In this document: piece after piece, positions 43,796-52,909 of the stretch
Layout: each line of letters begins with the position of its first letter
How positions within the stretch are numbered: position 1 is the stretch's first letter
Origin: an uncultured Brevibacillus sp.
Lineage (GTDB): Bacteria; Bacillota; Bacilli; Brevibacillales; Brevibacillaceae
DNA length: 61,642 bases
Assembly (NCBI RefSeq): GCF_947502445.1
Contig: NZ_CANMZW010000036.1
Span: 1 to 61,642, forward strand
Direction of reading: 5' to 3'
Notes under the pieces: generated by a model
What the model was told of the DNA's origin: nothing
Seen by the model: only the letters and a program-made list of their open reading frames with translations
Databases searched by the model: none
Made by a program: the position numbers and the translations under genes

Positions 43796-44059
43796 ATGGG
43801 TTACTTGTTGACGGTTATAAATTTTGCTTTTACTGTATATCAATTCATGATTATTGCATACATACTGATGTCCTGGGTTCCTCAAATGCGGAGTACAGGA
43901 ATTGGGCAGCTGTTGGAACGATTGGTTGAGCCGTATTTGGCACCGTTTCGCCGGTTTATTCCTACACTCGGTTTTATCGATATTTCCCCGATCGTAGCCT
44001 TGATTACGCTGCGCCTTGCTTACGATGGATTGTTTACTATTTTGGTAAAACTGATGTAG
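43796..44059 (+). CDS. ylmG: YggT-family membrane protein YlmG
   Basis: An 87-residue protein with two membrane segments (about 2-25 and 60-85). The YggT motif around PYLAPFRRFIPTLGFIDISPIVALI is typical. It is probably involved in membrane or division function. AGGGTGAG precedes ATG 43796. Confidence 0.9.
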   Translation: MGYLLTVINFAFTVYQFMIIAYILMSWVPQMRSTGIGQLLERLVEPYLAPFRRFIPTLGFIDISPIVALITLRLAYDGLFTILVKLM

Positions 44060-44071
44060 GCGAGTGAAAAC

Positions 44072-44845
44072 ATGAGTGTATTTGATCATTTTGCAAAAGA
44101 AGAACGTCCTTTTGTAGAACGGGCGCTGGAAATGCTGACGCTGGTAGAGCGCAAGCAGGCCATGCGCCTTACTGATTTTGTGGACCCCAGACAGCTGAGT
44201 ATTTTTCAGAGCCTCGCCTCGCAAGTGCAGGATGTGAGCGTTTCTGCGAGCGGAGGCTATGAAGGGGCAGAGCGCGTCAGAGTCATTCTGCACCCGGACT
44301 ATCTGATCCCAGACCCCGAGGATTATCGAATCGTACTTTTGGCGATCAAAGCTGATCAGCGATTCCACGCGTTGGAGCATCGCGATGTGATGGGAGCTCT
44401 TTTGAATGCAGGGCTAAAGCGAGAAAAGTTTGGCGATATGCTCACAGATGCTGACCACTGCTATTCCATCGTGCAAGAGGAAGTAGCGGATTATGTTTGC
44501 ACACAGGTGACGCAAATTCATCGCACATCCGTCCAGTTCGAGCGGGTTTCATGGGAGCAGTTTCGTCCTCCAGAGCCGCGTTTTACCGAAAAAACCATCA
44601 CCGTTGCTTCTCCACGTATCGACGCGATTCTCGGGGAGGTACATAATCTCTCCAGAGCAAAAGCGCTTGTCCCGATTCGTGCAGGAAAAGTGAAAGTCAA
44701 CTGGAAAGTCGTCGAAGACCCATCTCATCAGCTACGGTCTGGAGATATGGTGTCGATGGCTGGATTTGGGCGATTTAAACTGCTTGAGACAGCGGGGCCA
44801 ACTCGCAGTGGAAGAATTCGCATGATCGTTGGACTGGTTACATAA
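44072..44845 (+). CDS. ylmH: RNA-binding S4-domain protein YlmH
   Basis: A 257-residue protein. The N-terminal YlmH domain (about 1-165) has DPRQLSIFQSLASQ and LGALLNAGLKREKFGD-like stretches. The C-terminal S4 RNA-binding domain (about 180-245) has SRAKALVPIRAGKVKVNWKVV. YlmH has been linked to ribosome quality control. It stands between ylmG and divIVA. A weak GGCGAGTG site precedes ATG 44072. Confidence 0.9.
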   Translation: MSVFDHFAKEERPFVERALEMLTLVERKQAMRLTDFVDPRQLSIFQSLASQVQDVSVSASGGYEGAERVRVILHPDYLIPDPEDYRIVLLAIKADQRFHALEHRDVMGALLNAGLKREKFGDMLTDADHCYSIVQEEVADYVCTQVTQIHRTSVQFERVSWEQFRPPEPRFTEKTITVASPRIDAILGEVHNLSRAKALVPIRAGKVKVNWKVVEDPSHQLRSGDMVSMAGFGRFKLLETAGPTRSGRIRMIVGLVT

Positions 44846-44945
44846 GATGAAACAGGACGCAAAAATTTGTAAAATCCGGCAGGAAACAAGGTAAATCCTG
44901 TCGAAAATAGAAAGAACGAATTATCGGGAAAAGTGGGGGGTTCAT

Positions 44946-45431
44946 GTGCCATTAACGCCATTGGATATACATAACAAAGAATTCAGCACTGGCTTTCGCG
45001 GTTATAACATCGATGAAGTAAACGAATTTCTCGATCAGGTGATCAAGGATTTTGAACTTCTGATCAAAGAAAAAAAAGAAGCAGAAGAACGCGTCGCGAT
45101 GTTGAATGAGCGCGTCGATTACTATAAGAGTTTGGAAGAGAATTTGAGCAAATCGATACTCGTTGCCCAAGAGACCGCAGAGGATGTAAAATCTAATGCA
45201 CGCAAGGAAGCGCAATTGATTTTAAAAGAAGCAGAGAAAAATGCCGATCGAATCGTCAACGAGGCTCTCGCAAAGTCCCGCAAAATCGCGATCGAGATCG
45301 AGGAGCTGAAAAAACGGGCATCCGTTTACCGAATGCGTTTCCGAACATTGCTTGAGGCACAGCTCGAAATGCTCGAAAATGGCGCTTGGGATGATATCGA
45401 GCAGGCAGATTCAGCCGTAGCTGTTGAATAA
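44946..45431 (+). CDS. divIVA: Cell-pole and division site protein DivIVA
   Basis: A 161-residue coiled-coil protein. The N-terminal membrane-curvature binding domain reads MPLTPLDIHNKEFSTGFRGYN, then IDEVNEFLDQVIKDFE. Coiled coils follow (about 35-80 and 90-145). It marks poles and division sites, recruits MinJ, and helps chromosome anchoring during sporulation. Start is GTG 44946 behind GGGGGG. It closes the ylm operon. Confidence 0.94.
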   Translation: MPLTPLDIHNKEFSTGFRGYNIDEVNEFLDQVIKDFELLIKEKKEAEERVAMLNERVDYYKSLEENLSKSILVAQETAEDVKSNARKEAQLILKEAEKNADRIVNEALAKSRKIAIEIEELKKRASVYRMRFRTLLEAQLEMLENGAWDDIEQADSAVAVE

Positions 45432-45435
45432 ATCA

Positions 45436-45465
45436 TTGACGTTCGGTTTATGATGATACTATAAT
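45436..45465 (+). promoter_or_regulatory. Sigma-A promoter of ileS
   Basis: TTGACG (45436-45441) and a perfect TATAAT (45460-45465) are 18 bases apart. Transcription from about 45472 would give a leader of about 390 bases with the T-box. Confidence 0.75.
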
Positions 45466-45534
45466 GAAAGACAAACTTTTTGGATTACAAAATAAACATA
45501 TGTGGCAGCTGAATACCAGCACAATCAGCTGCTT

Positions 45535-45842
45535 CAAGTAGACGATGAACGGGAAGAGTAGGCGATAGAGCACTGCTTAGAGAGTCGGGAACAGGTGAAA
45601 ACCCGGCCAGTTGCAATCGCACGAAAATCACCCGGGAGTCCAATACCCGAAACTCTGTGATCCATCTGTACCGGATGGAAGCAGGCGAGTAAGTGAGCGC
45701 GTCATTCCCGTTACGAATGAGACAAGTGGAGCGTTTTTTGTTGGCTTTTGCCAATGCTTTCGCTCAATCAGGGTGGTACCACGGGAGTCTTCTCTCGTCC
45801 CTTTTACAGGGATGAGTGGAGGCTTTTATTTTTTTATTTATT
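45535..45842 (+). promoter_or_regulatory. T-box riboswitch (tRNA-Ile)
   Basis: The T-box core AGGGTGGTACCACGGGAG begins at 45770. Its UGGU bulge (45774-45777) would pair with the ACCA end of tRNA-Ile. Stem I elements are GAAGAGTA (about 45552) and AGAGAGTCGGG with AGGTGAAAACCCGG (about 45580-45606). An ATC specifier codon (45627-45629, followed by A) lies in a GAAAATCACC loop. The terminator helix CTCTCGTCCC/GGGATGAGTGGAG leads into T-rich sequence at about 45825. Uncharged tRNA-Ile would favour the antiterminator and ileS expression. A GCAGCTG/CAGCTGC hairpin (about 45506-45532) lies before stem I. Confidence 0.9.
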
Positions 45843-45862
45843 ATTTAGGAGTGAATCAGGCC

Positions 45863-48646
45863 ATGGATTACAGCAAAACCTTATCGCTACCAAAAACGGA
45901 TTTCCCGATGCGCGGCAATTTGCCGAATCGCGAGCCGCAAATGCAGGACGCTTGGGAAGAAATGGATATTTATAAGCAAGTTCAGGAGCGGACAGCTGGA
46001 CGCCCTGCCTTCATTTTGCATGATGGTCCTCCTTATGCGAATGGAGATATTCACATTGGACATGCCCTGAATAAAATTCTCAAGGACTTCATCGTGCGCT
46101 ACAAATCGATGTCTGGCTTCTGTGCTCCATACATCCCGGGCTGGGATACACATGGGCTTCCGATTGAACAGGCGATTGTCAATGCACAAGGCCTGGATCG
46201 TCGCAGTATCGAAGTAAACGATTTCCGCAAACGCTGTGAAGAGTATGCGTGGTCCTACATCGACAAGCAGCGCGATCAATTCAAGCGTCTCGGCATTCGC
46301 GGCGACTGGGAAAACCCTTACGTAACACTGCTCCCTGAGTATGAAGCCAACCAAATTCGCGTATTTGGCGAAATGGCGAAAAAAGGCTACATTTACAAAG
46401 GTCTGCGTTGCGTATACTGGTCTCCGTCTTCTGAAACCGCTTTGGCTGATGCTGAGATCGAATACAAGGACAAGCGCTCGCCTTCTATCTATGTCAGCTT
46501 CCAAGTAGTAGATGGCAAAGGCAAGCTGGATACAGAAACAGGTGTAGTAATCTGGACGACCACTCCTTGGACGTTGCCTGCAAACCTGGCAATTTCCCTG
46601 CATCCTGAGCTGGAATACAGCGTAGTCAAAGTCGACGGTCGCAAGTTCCTTGTCGCAAGCGGATTGCTTGAAGCTGCTAGCAAAGAAATTGGCTGGGAAA
46701 ATCCAGAAGTGCTGGCTATCTATAAGGGTCAAGAGCTCGAAGGCGTGTTAACCCAGCACCCATTCTATGACCGTACGTCCCTGCTCATCCTGGGTGAACA
46801 CGTAACGCTGGACGCAGGTACTGGCTGCGTACACACCGCACCAGGACACGGGGAAGACGACTTCAACGTTGGACAAAAATACGATCTGGGTGTGCTTTGC
46901 CCAGTCGATCACGAAGGAAAAATGACCAGTGAAGCTCCTGGCTTCGAAGGTCTGTTCTATGAGGACGCAAATAAAGTAATTACAGAAAAGCTGAAAGAAA
47001 CGGGTGCTCTCCTGAAGCTGAGCTTCTTCACCCACTCCTATCCGCATGACTGGCGCACCAAAAAACCGGTTATTTACCGTGCGACTGAGCAGTGGTTTGC
47101 ATCAATTGACGGTTTCCGTGAGCAAATGCTGGAAGCGATCAAAAATGTAAAATGGATTCCGCATTGGGGCGAAACACGTCTAGCTAACATGATTGCCGAT
47201 CGTGGCGACTGGTGTATCTCCCGCCAACGCGTATGGGGAGTACCAATTCCGATTTTCTACTGCAAGTCCTGCAATGAGCCAATCATTAACGATGCTACGA
47301 TTAATCATGTTGCAGACCTGTTCCGTAAAGAGGGCTCTTCTGTCTGGTTCGCTCGCGAAGCCAATGAGCTGATCCCAGAGGGTCTGACATGCAGCAAGTG
47401 CGATTGCAAAGAATTCCGCAAAGAAACCGATATTATGGACGTTTGGTTCGACTCTGGCTCCAGCCACCAGGCTGTACTGAGAGAACGCGGACTGAGCTGG
47501 CCAGCTGATCTATACCTGGAAGGCTCTGACCAATATCGTGGATGGTTCAACTCTTCCTTGTCGACGAGTGTTGCCGTCTATGGAACAGCGCCTTACAAAG
47601 GTGTTCTGAGCCACGGATTTACTCTAGATGGCGAAGGACGCAAAATGTCCAAGTCTCTTGGAAATACGATCGTTCCACAACAAGTCATCAGCAGCATGGG
47701 CGCAGACATTTTGCGTCTGTGGGTAGCGTCTGTTGACTACCAGGCGGATCAACGCATTTCTGATGCGATCCTAAGTCAAATTGCAGAAGTGTATCGGAAA
47801 ATCCGCAATACGTTCCGTTTCTTGCTCGGAAACCTCGATGGATTCGATCCTGCAAAAGATCGCGTAGCATATGAGCAGTTAGGCGAGCTGGATCGTTATG
47901 TGTTGGCGAAAGCTGCGAAAATGGTAAGCCGCGTGCGTAAAGCATACGACGACTACCAGTTCCATACTGTTTTCCATGCGGTTCGTAACTTCTGCGTCAT
48001 CGATCTTTCCGCTTTCTATCTTGACATTTGTAAAGACCGTCTGTATGTGGAAGCTCCTGACAGCCTGAAACGCCGCGCAGCTCAAACCGTGATGTACGAT
48101 TGCCTCGTGAATCTGGTGAAGCTGGTTGCACCACTTCTGCCACATACTGCAGATGAAGTATGGGCATTCGTGCCAGGTGTTTCTGAAAAGAGCGTACAGC
48201 TGACAGACATGCTAGAAGCAGATCAACAGCATCTCAGCTTCTCTGCAGATGAAGAAAGAAAATGGGACGCTTTCCTCGAAGTTCGCGATGAAGTGCTCAA
48301 AGCGATGGAAGAAGCGCGCCGCAACAAAGTGTTTGGTAACTCAGTAGATGCCAAGCTTGCGCTCTACCCACAAACAGAGGAAGTAGCAGGAACTTTGGCA
48401 GCGATGGACGATTTGGCTGACCTGTTCATCGTCGCTGATGTGGAGCTTCATGCTCATGGGGTAAAAGCTCCGGCAGAAGCAGCACAGCTGGAAGGTATTT
48501 CCGCAGTTGTTTCGGCAGCGGACGGCGTCAAATGCGAGCGTTGCCGTGTAGTTAAACAAGATGTAGGCTCCCGTGAGTCACATGCATCCATTTGCGGACG
48601 TTGTGCTGATATTGTAGAGGAACACTACGCTCATGTAACCGAATAA
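45863..48646 (+). CDS. ileS: Isoleucyl-tRNA synthetase
   Basis: A 927-residue class I synthetase, normal length. The HIGH motif is in DIHIGHALNKIL (about 63-74), and the KMSKS motif is in GRKMSKSLGNT near 593-603. The editing domain lies at about 190-390. The C-terminal zinc-binding motif is VKCERCRVVKQD with CGRC (about 890-918). ATG 45863 follows TTAGGAGTGA. A longer frame from 45611 runs over the T-box and is false. Confidence 0.96.
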   Translation: MDYSKTLSLPKTDFPMRGNLPNREPQMQDAWEEMDIYKQVQERTAGRPAFILHDGPPYANGDIHIGHALNKILKDFIVRYKSMSGFCAPYIPGWDTHGLPIEQAIVNAQGLDRRSIEVNDFRKRCEEYAWSYIDKQRDQFKRLGIRGDWENPYVTLLPEYEANQIRVFGEMAKKGYIYKGLRCVYWSPSSETALADAEIEYKDKRSPSIYVSFQVVDGKGKLDTETGVVIWTTTPWTLPANLAISLHPELEYSVVKVDGRKFLVASGLLEAASKEIGWENPEVLAIYKGQELEGVLTQHPFYDRTSLLILGEHVTLDAGTGCVHTAPGHGEDDFNVGQKYDLGVLCPVDHEGKMTSEAPGFEGLFYEDANKVITEKLKETGALLKLSFFTHSYPHDWRTKKPVIYRATEQWFASIDGFREQMLEAIKNVKWIPHWGETRLANMIADRGDWCISRQRVWGVPIPIFYCKSCNEPIINDATINHVADLFRKEGSSVWFAREANELIPEGLTCSKCDCKEFRKETDIMDVWFDSGSSHQAVLRERGLSWPADLYLEGSDQYRGWFNSSLSTSVAVYGTAPYKGVLSHGFTLDGEGRKMSKSLGNTIVPQQVISSMGADILRLWVASVDYQADQRISDAILSQIAEVYRKIRNTFRFLLGNLDGFDPAKDRVAYEQLGELDRYVLAKAAKMVSRVRKAYDDYQFHTVFHAVRNFCVIDLSAFYLDICKDRLYVEAPDSLKRRAAQTVMYDCLVNLVKLVAPLLPHTADEVWAFVPGVSEKSVQLTDMLEADQQHLSFSADEERKWDAFLEVRDEVLKAMEEARRNKVFGNSVDAKLALYPQTEEVAGTLAAMDDLADLFIVADVELHAHGVKAPAEAAQLEGISAVVSAADGVKCERCRVVKQDVGSRESHASICGRCADIVEEHYAHVTE

Positions 48647-48666
48647 GCTTCATTCTTTGCTAATAG

Positions 48667-48703
48667 CCTGCTGTCCTTCGATGGACGGCAGGTTTTTTTT
48701 TTT
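48667..48703 (+). terminator. Intrinsic terminator of ileS
   Basis: CCTGCTGTCC (48667-48676) pairs with GGACGGCAGG (48683-48692) and is followed by eleven T residues. Confidence 0.9.
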
Positions 48704-48820
48704 GCACAGTCTCCAAGCGGCAGCTACCGTTTTCCACGAGCCTCTGGTTTTCATGGGTTATTTACGTGGGTGCGAGACATACTACCTGTTGAGGAAACCA
48801 AATGAAGGTGGTGGCCGAGC

Positions 48821-49582
48821 GTGGACCAGAAGAAGATCGCTAGCTTCAAGCAAAAGCTGCTTGACCAAAAAAAAGAACTAGAGGATCGTGTGCAGGACCA
48901 TTATGGCATGAGAGAACCAATGACAACTTCTTTGCAGGAGTTTTCTATGTACGATAACCATCCCGCTGATATCGGTAGTGAAATGTTTGAGCGGGAAAAG
49001 GATTTGGCTTTGGACAGTCTGGACAGGGAGACGCTCAAGGAAATTGACCAAGCCTTGACCCGTATGGACGAAGGCCAATACGGAATCTGTACAGTTTGTG
49101 GAAAAGCAATTCCAGAAGAACGACTGGAGGCTTTGCCACAGGCGCAGACGTGCAAGGAGCATGCACCAGCTCCGATGGTTAACGAGTCCCGTCCGATTGA
49201 GGAAGAGTTTTTACAGCCTCCGTTTGGCCGTACGTCTTTGGATGAAAAGGAAGGGCAGAATGGTTTTGATGGCGAGGATGCGTGGCAAATCGTTGAGGCG
49301 TGGGGTACCTCGAGTACACCATTTTCCTATGTAGATAACGACAAGACCGATTACAAGGAAATGTACATCGAGAGCGATGAGCCGGATGGATTTGTGGAGG
49401 CGGTTGAAGAAATCGGCTATACCGATATCGAAGGCTATCACGGTCCTGATAGTGTTCATTTCATGCGCAGCGGCACGTATGAGGAATATATGCGCAAAGG
49501 CGAGGGGAAAGGAAATTATCTCGATTACGATGACTATGAAGAAGAACGATACGAGCGGGAAGGGCGGAGCGATTTGCTGTGA
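48821..49582 (+). CDS. ylyA: TraR/DksA-type zinc-finger protein (YlyA/YteA)
   Basis: A 253-residue protein. An N-terminal coiled coil (about 3-30) leads to a DksA-like zinc finger, CTVCGKAIPEERLEALPQ, then CKEH (about 91-115). The acidic, Tyr/Asp/Glu-rich C-terminal half (about 150-253) has two SDEPDGFVEAVEEIGYTD-like segments and is typical of the YteA sporulation group. In B. subtilis ylyA follows ileS. Start is GTG 48821 behind GAAGGTGG. Its stop overlaps the next frame's longest start. Confidence 0.83.
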   Translation: MDQKKIASFKQKLLDQKKELEDRVQDHYGMREPMTTSLQEFSMYDNHPADIGSEMFEREKDLALDSLDRETLKEIDQALTRMDEGQYGICTVCGKAIPEERLEALPQAQTCKEHAPAPMVNESRPIEEEFLQPPFGRTSLDEKEGQNGFDGEDAWQIVEAWGTSSTPFSYVDNDKTDYKEMYIESDEPDGFVEAVEEIGYTDIEGYHGPDSVHFMRSGTYEEYMRKGEGKGNYLDYDDYEEERYEREGRSDLL

Positions 49583-49593
49583 CAGGAGGAGCA

Positions 49594-50721
49594 ATGCCTG
49601 ATATGCAGATCGAACGAGTTGAGACGTACCCGCTCCTCCATCACCTAACCCAAGCGTACGGCGATGCGAATGGATACAAGCGTTATCGGACATCGTATCT
49701 CATACGTGTAATCACACGCTCCGGAATCGATGGCTGGGGAGAAGTGATTGATTGGCTCCCTACCTTGGATAAAGGCTTTCGTGAGCGGATTATTCCGTAC
49801 TTATTGGGAAAGCAAGCATCTGAGCGAAGAGCGCTTGTTGATGTGATCAGCAAATGGCATCAGCGATCAGCAGCAGGAATCAGTATGGCCTTGACCGAAA
49901 TCGCTGCCAAATCGGCAGGCATGTCTGTCTGTCAGCTCTGGGGTGGCAGAATTCACCCCCTTATTCCTGTTTATGCTTCGTTCCAGTCTTATACGGAACG
50001 CACAGATTGGATACAGCTGTCTATACAAAGAGTGCTAGAGCAAGTACAAGCTGGCTTCCAACAGGTCAAAGTAAAAATCGGCGGAAAAGCGTTTCAGGAA
50101 GATCAGGCTCACATCGATGCTTTGATGAAAACATTGCCGGAAAACGTGCAGGTAGCGGTAGACGCCAACCAAAGCTACGATTTGGCGACAGCAGCAAAAT
50201 GGAACCCTTTCTTTGCACGCTATGGGAACTGGATGTGGCTAGAAGAGCCGATGCCTATGGATAGAGCTGGGGAATACGTGAAGCTGCGTTCTGTATTGTC
50301 CATCCCACTTGCGGGGGGAGAAAATCTGGTTCGCTGTGCCCAGTTTCTTCCCCTTTACAAAGAGGGTGCAATCGATATCGCCCAGCCAGATTTATTGCAT
50401 ACAGAAGGAGTCGAGGCATTTCGACTCCATCTAAATATGGCTCGCGAGTTTGGCTATCGTGTCTCGCCACATTCTTTTGACGGGAGCTTAGCCAGGCTAT
50501 ATACCTTGTTTGCCCAGGCGTGTCTGTTACCTTGGTCAAAGATGGATGCTGACCAAATTGAGCCTATTGAGTGGGATGTCATGGAGAATCCATTTACGTA
50601 TTTGTTCCCTCTCCATCTCGTCAATGGAAGTGTGACCATACCAGATGGAGTCGGGATTGGTGTAGAGCCAAATTGGGAAATAATTAACGCGACGCGCTGG
50701 GATGGTAGCGCCTATGCGTAG
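49594..50721 (+). CDS. Enolase-superfamily enzyme, mandelate racemase-like subgroup
   Basis: A 375-residue enzyme with an N-terminal capping domain and a TIM barrel. Catalytic signs are QVKVKIGGK (KxK, about 157-165), VAVDANQSYD (metal Asp), WLEEPMP (metal Glu), LAGGEN (metal Glu), IAQPDLLHTEG (Asp of the Asp-His dyad) and SPHSFDG (His). This KxK plus Asp/His pattern fits the mandelate racemase/sugar acid dehydratase subgroup, not the muconate cycloisomerase type. The substrate is unknown. ATG 49594 follows AGGAGG closely; ATG 49603 is possible. An MFS transporter follows 15 bases later. Confidence 0.82.
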   Translation: MPDMQIERVETYPLLHHLTQAYGDANGYKRYRTSYLIRVITRSGIDGWGEVIDWLPTLDKGFRERIIPYLLGKQASERRALVDVISKWHQRSAAGISMALTEIAAKSAGMSVCQLWGGRIHPLIPVYASFQSYTERTDWIQLSIQRVLEQVQAGFQQVKVKIGGKAFQEDQAHIDALMKTLPENVQVAVDANQSYDLATAAKWNPFFARYGNWMWLEEPMPMDRAGEYVKLRSVLSIPLAGGENLVRCAQFLPLYKEGAIDIAQPDLLHTEGVEAFRLHLNMAREFGYRVSPHSFDGSLARLYTLFAQACLLPWSKMDADQIEPIEWDVMENPFTYLFPLHLVNGSVTIPDGVGIGVEPNWEIINATRWDGSAYA

Positions 50722-50736
50722 GATGAGGAGTTTCGT

Positions 50737-52125
50737 ATGGCACAAAATGCGAAAAACCTAATAGGGCTGACTGGAATTCCACTGGTGATGGTACTTGGCA
50801 ACTCGATGCTGATACCTGTTTTGCCCACAATGAAATCCAAGCTGCATCTCACATCTTTGCAAACAAGCCTATTGATCACGGCCTTTTCCATTGCAGCAGG
50901 AATTGTCATTCCACTCGCAGGCTATTTGTCAGATCGCTTCAGCAGAAAAATGGTGATTATCGTCGCGCTCTCTTTATACGGGGTGGGTGGTTTGCTCGCA
51001 GGCCTTGCAGCGCTATGGGTAGACAATCCATACATGATGATCATGGGTGGGCGCGTCTTACAAGGGATCGGAGCAGCTGGTACGGCGCCGATTGCGATGG
51101 CTTTGGTCGGGGATTTGTTTAACGGGGCATCTGAAAGCAGGGCACTGGGACTCATGGAAACCTCAAATGGACTTGGGAAAGTACTGAGCCCGATATTTGG
51201 CTCGTTGCTCGCACTTATTGCCTGGTATATGGTTTTCCTGGCCTTCCCAATCATTTGTGGGGTTATACTCGTCCTCTTCCTGTTTTTGACCAAGGAAAAA
51301 AAGCAGGAAAAACAGCCGTTACCAATCAAGCAGTACATTCACTCGATCGGGGAAGTATTCAAGCAGCACGGCAAGTGGCTAGTGCCAGCCTTTTTTATAG
51401 GGAGCATCTGCCTGTTTACGTTGTTTGGCGTGCTGTTTTATTTGTCAGATCTACTGGAGGAAAAGTACAAAATTGACGGTGTCTTAAAAGGGGCGTTTTT
51501 AGCCATTCCGTTGCTGGTAATGAGCATAGCGGCTTATGTGACTGGGCTGATCATAAAGAAAAAGCTAAGTCTGATGCGGCTGTTTGTTATTGTGGGCATG
51601 TTTATGCTTGCAGCTTCGTACGTCCTTGCGAGCTTTGTCAAAGGGGCGTACGCACTGATCGGGATTCTCGTCATCGGCAGCTTGGGAACAGGGCTGATCC
51701 TGCCTTGCTTGAACAGCATGATTGTAGGAGCGGTTCAAAAGTCCGAGCGCGGAATGATTACCTCGTTATACAGTGGTGTCAGGTTTATCGGTGTGGCTGT
51801 TGGACCGCCGATTTTCACATGGCTGCTCGGGATTTCTCGCACTGTCATGTTTAGCACGATAGCAGGCTTATCCCTGGTGTTCGGGATTATTGCGATCTTC
51901 TTTTTAAAACCGAAGCAGGCCGAGAAGCAATCCCAAGGAACAGCAGAGCAAACACAAAAAGAGCAGGAGACACAAGCCTGGCGCCATATTTCTGAGGTGC
52001 TTGGCATCGAACCTGAGACTGTGGAAACAAAAAGCAGGGAGCGAGCTGTGGAAAAGTACGGCTTTGACCCGAATGAACTGGTAAAACGGGTATTAACAGG
52101 AAACAAGGAAAAGGAAAAAAACTAA
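50737..52125 (+). CDS. MFS transporter, drug:proton antiporter-like
   Basis: A 462-residue transporter with twelve membrane segments. The A-motif is GYLSDRFSRKMVIIVALS (about 60-77). GRVLQGIGAAGTAPIAMALVGDLF (about 104-127) is motif C-like, pointing to antiport. The last 70 residues are a charged cytoplasmic tail with ISEVLGIEPETVETKSRERAVEKYGFDP, unusual for a simple MFS efflux pump. It is preceded by an enolase-superfamily gene, with which it probably forms an operon, so it may carry that enzyme's substrate or product instead of a drug. Confidence 0.8.
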   Translation: MAQNAKNLIGLTGIPLVMVLGNSMLIPVLPTMKSKLHLTSLQTSLLITAFSIAAGIVIPLAGYLSDRFSRKMVIIVALSLYGVGGLLAGLAALWVDNPYMMIMGGRVLQGIGAAGTAPIAMALVGDLFNGASESRALGLMETSNGLGKVLSPIFGSLLALIAWYMVFLAFPIICGVILVLFLFLTKEKKQEKQPLPIKQYIHSIGEVFKQHGKWLVPAFFIGSICLFTLFGVLFYLSDLLEEKYKIDGVLKGAFLAIPLLVMSIAAYVTGLIIKKKLSLMRLFVIVGMFMLAASYVLASFVKGAYALIGILVIGSLGTGLILPCLNSMIVGAVQKSERGMITSLYSGVRFIGVAVGPPIFTWLLGISRTVMFSTIAGLSLVFGIIAIFFLKPKQAEKQSQGTAEQTQKEQETQAWRHISEVLGIEPETVETKSRERAVEKYGFDPNELVKRVLTGNKEKEKN

Positions 52126-52201
52126 CAGGCATCCCTGGGACCTAGGCACGTGAGCTTGTATAAAGCAACGTGGAAAGGGCGGGGCATGCCTGTTTTTTTT
52201 T
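52126..52201 (+). terminator. Long-range terminator after the MFS gene
   Basis: CAGGCAT (52126-52132) pairs with ATGCCTG (52186-52192), with an inner CACGT/ACGTG and GCTT/AAGC hairpin. Nine T residues follow. Confidence 0.7.
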
Positions 52202-52212
52202 ATGAGCAGAAA

Positions 52213-52686
52213 CTATGTAGCAGCAAAAGGATGGCGCAACGCCTTTTCCAGCGACAGAGGGTAGACATCGTCGTGGAGAATACGGCTAAAATCAGGATTC
52301 CCTTTTAAAGCACGAGGAAGCTCATTAAAATAAAGGGCACCTGCCACATCACTGCCTGTAGGTTGTGGATTATACTTGAGAGCTCTCGCTACATAAATAT
52401 CTTTTCTCATGTCGCCGTTGATCGTATATTGTCCAATTCGTTCGAGTCCGTCCAAAATGGCGCCTGTTTCTTCATACACTTCTCGGACAGCCGCAGCCAG
52501 ACTGCTCTCCCCAGGCTCGATCTTTCCCCCAGGCAATTCGATGCCTCTGGTGCGGTGGCGGGTAAACAGCAGCTTGCCGCGCCAAAAGGCAAAAATCAGG
52601 ACATGGCGTGCCTCGTGCAGCCTAATTTCGTCCGAGTCAAAAGTCAGCGTCACAGGCAAGCCAAAGTCATCCAAAAAAGCATACAT
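52213..52686 (-). CDS. ytkD: NUDIX hydrolase, YtkD-like (8-oxo-dGTPase)
   Basis: A 157-residue NUDIX enzyme. The Nudix box GGKIEPGESSLAAAVREVYEETGAI lies at about 72-96 with all key Glu residues. The N-terminal part (LTFDSDEIRLHEARHVLIFAFWRGKLLFTRH) matches YtkD, which cleans 8-oxo-dGTP. AAGGAGAA precedes the ATG at 52686. It is a single gene convergent with the MFS operon. Confidence 0.8.
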   Translation of the reverse strand: MYAFLDDFGLPVTLTFDSDEIRLHEARHVLIFAFWRGKLLFTRHRTRGIELPGGKIEPGESSLAAAVREVYEETGAILDGLERIGQYTINGDMRKDIYVARALKYNPQPTGSDVAGALYFNELPRALKGNPDFSRILHDDVYPLSLEKALRHPFAAT

Positions 52687-52909
52687 GACCTGTTCTCCTT
52701 CAATATCGCGGTATTCGTTACTGATAGACTACCTGTTTCATTTGGCCAGCGCAAGAACCTTCCTTCAATCTCTGTGCGACTATCTCGCCATGATTCTACA
52801 AATAATCGGCAGAATGTGGTAAAATGGGACAAGTGTTTTCCAGAAAAATAAAACAAATCAAAAAAGCAGAATTTGACGCCGTAATGAGAAAAGGAGTGAA
52901 CCAATAGAC

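Noticed and set aside
43370..44380. 336-residue minus-strand frame over sepF, ylmG and ylmH
   Set aside because: It crosses three real genes on the other strand and has no recognisable domain.
45611..45862. 84-codon N-terminal extension of ileS
   Set aside because: It runs through the T-box, antiterminator and terminator. ATG 45863 has a good ribosome site and gives the normal length.
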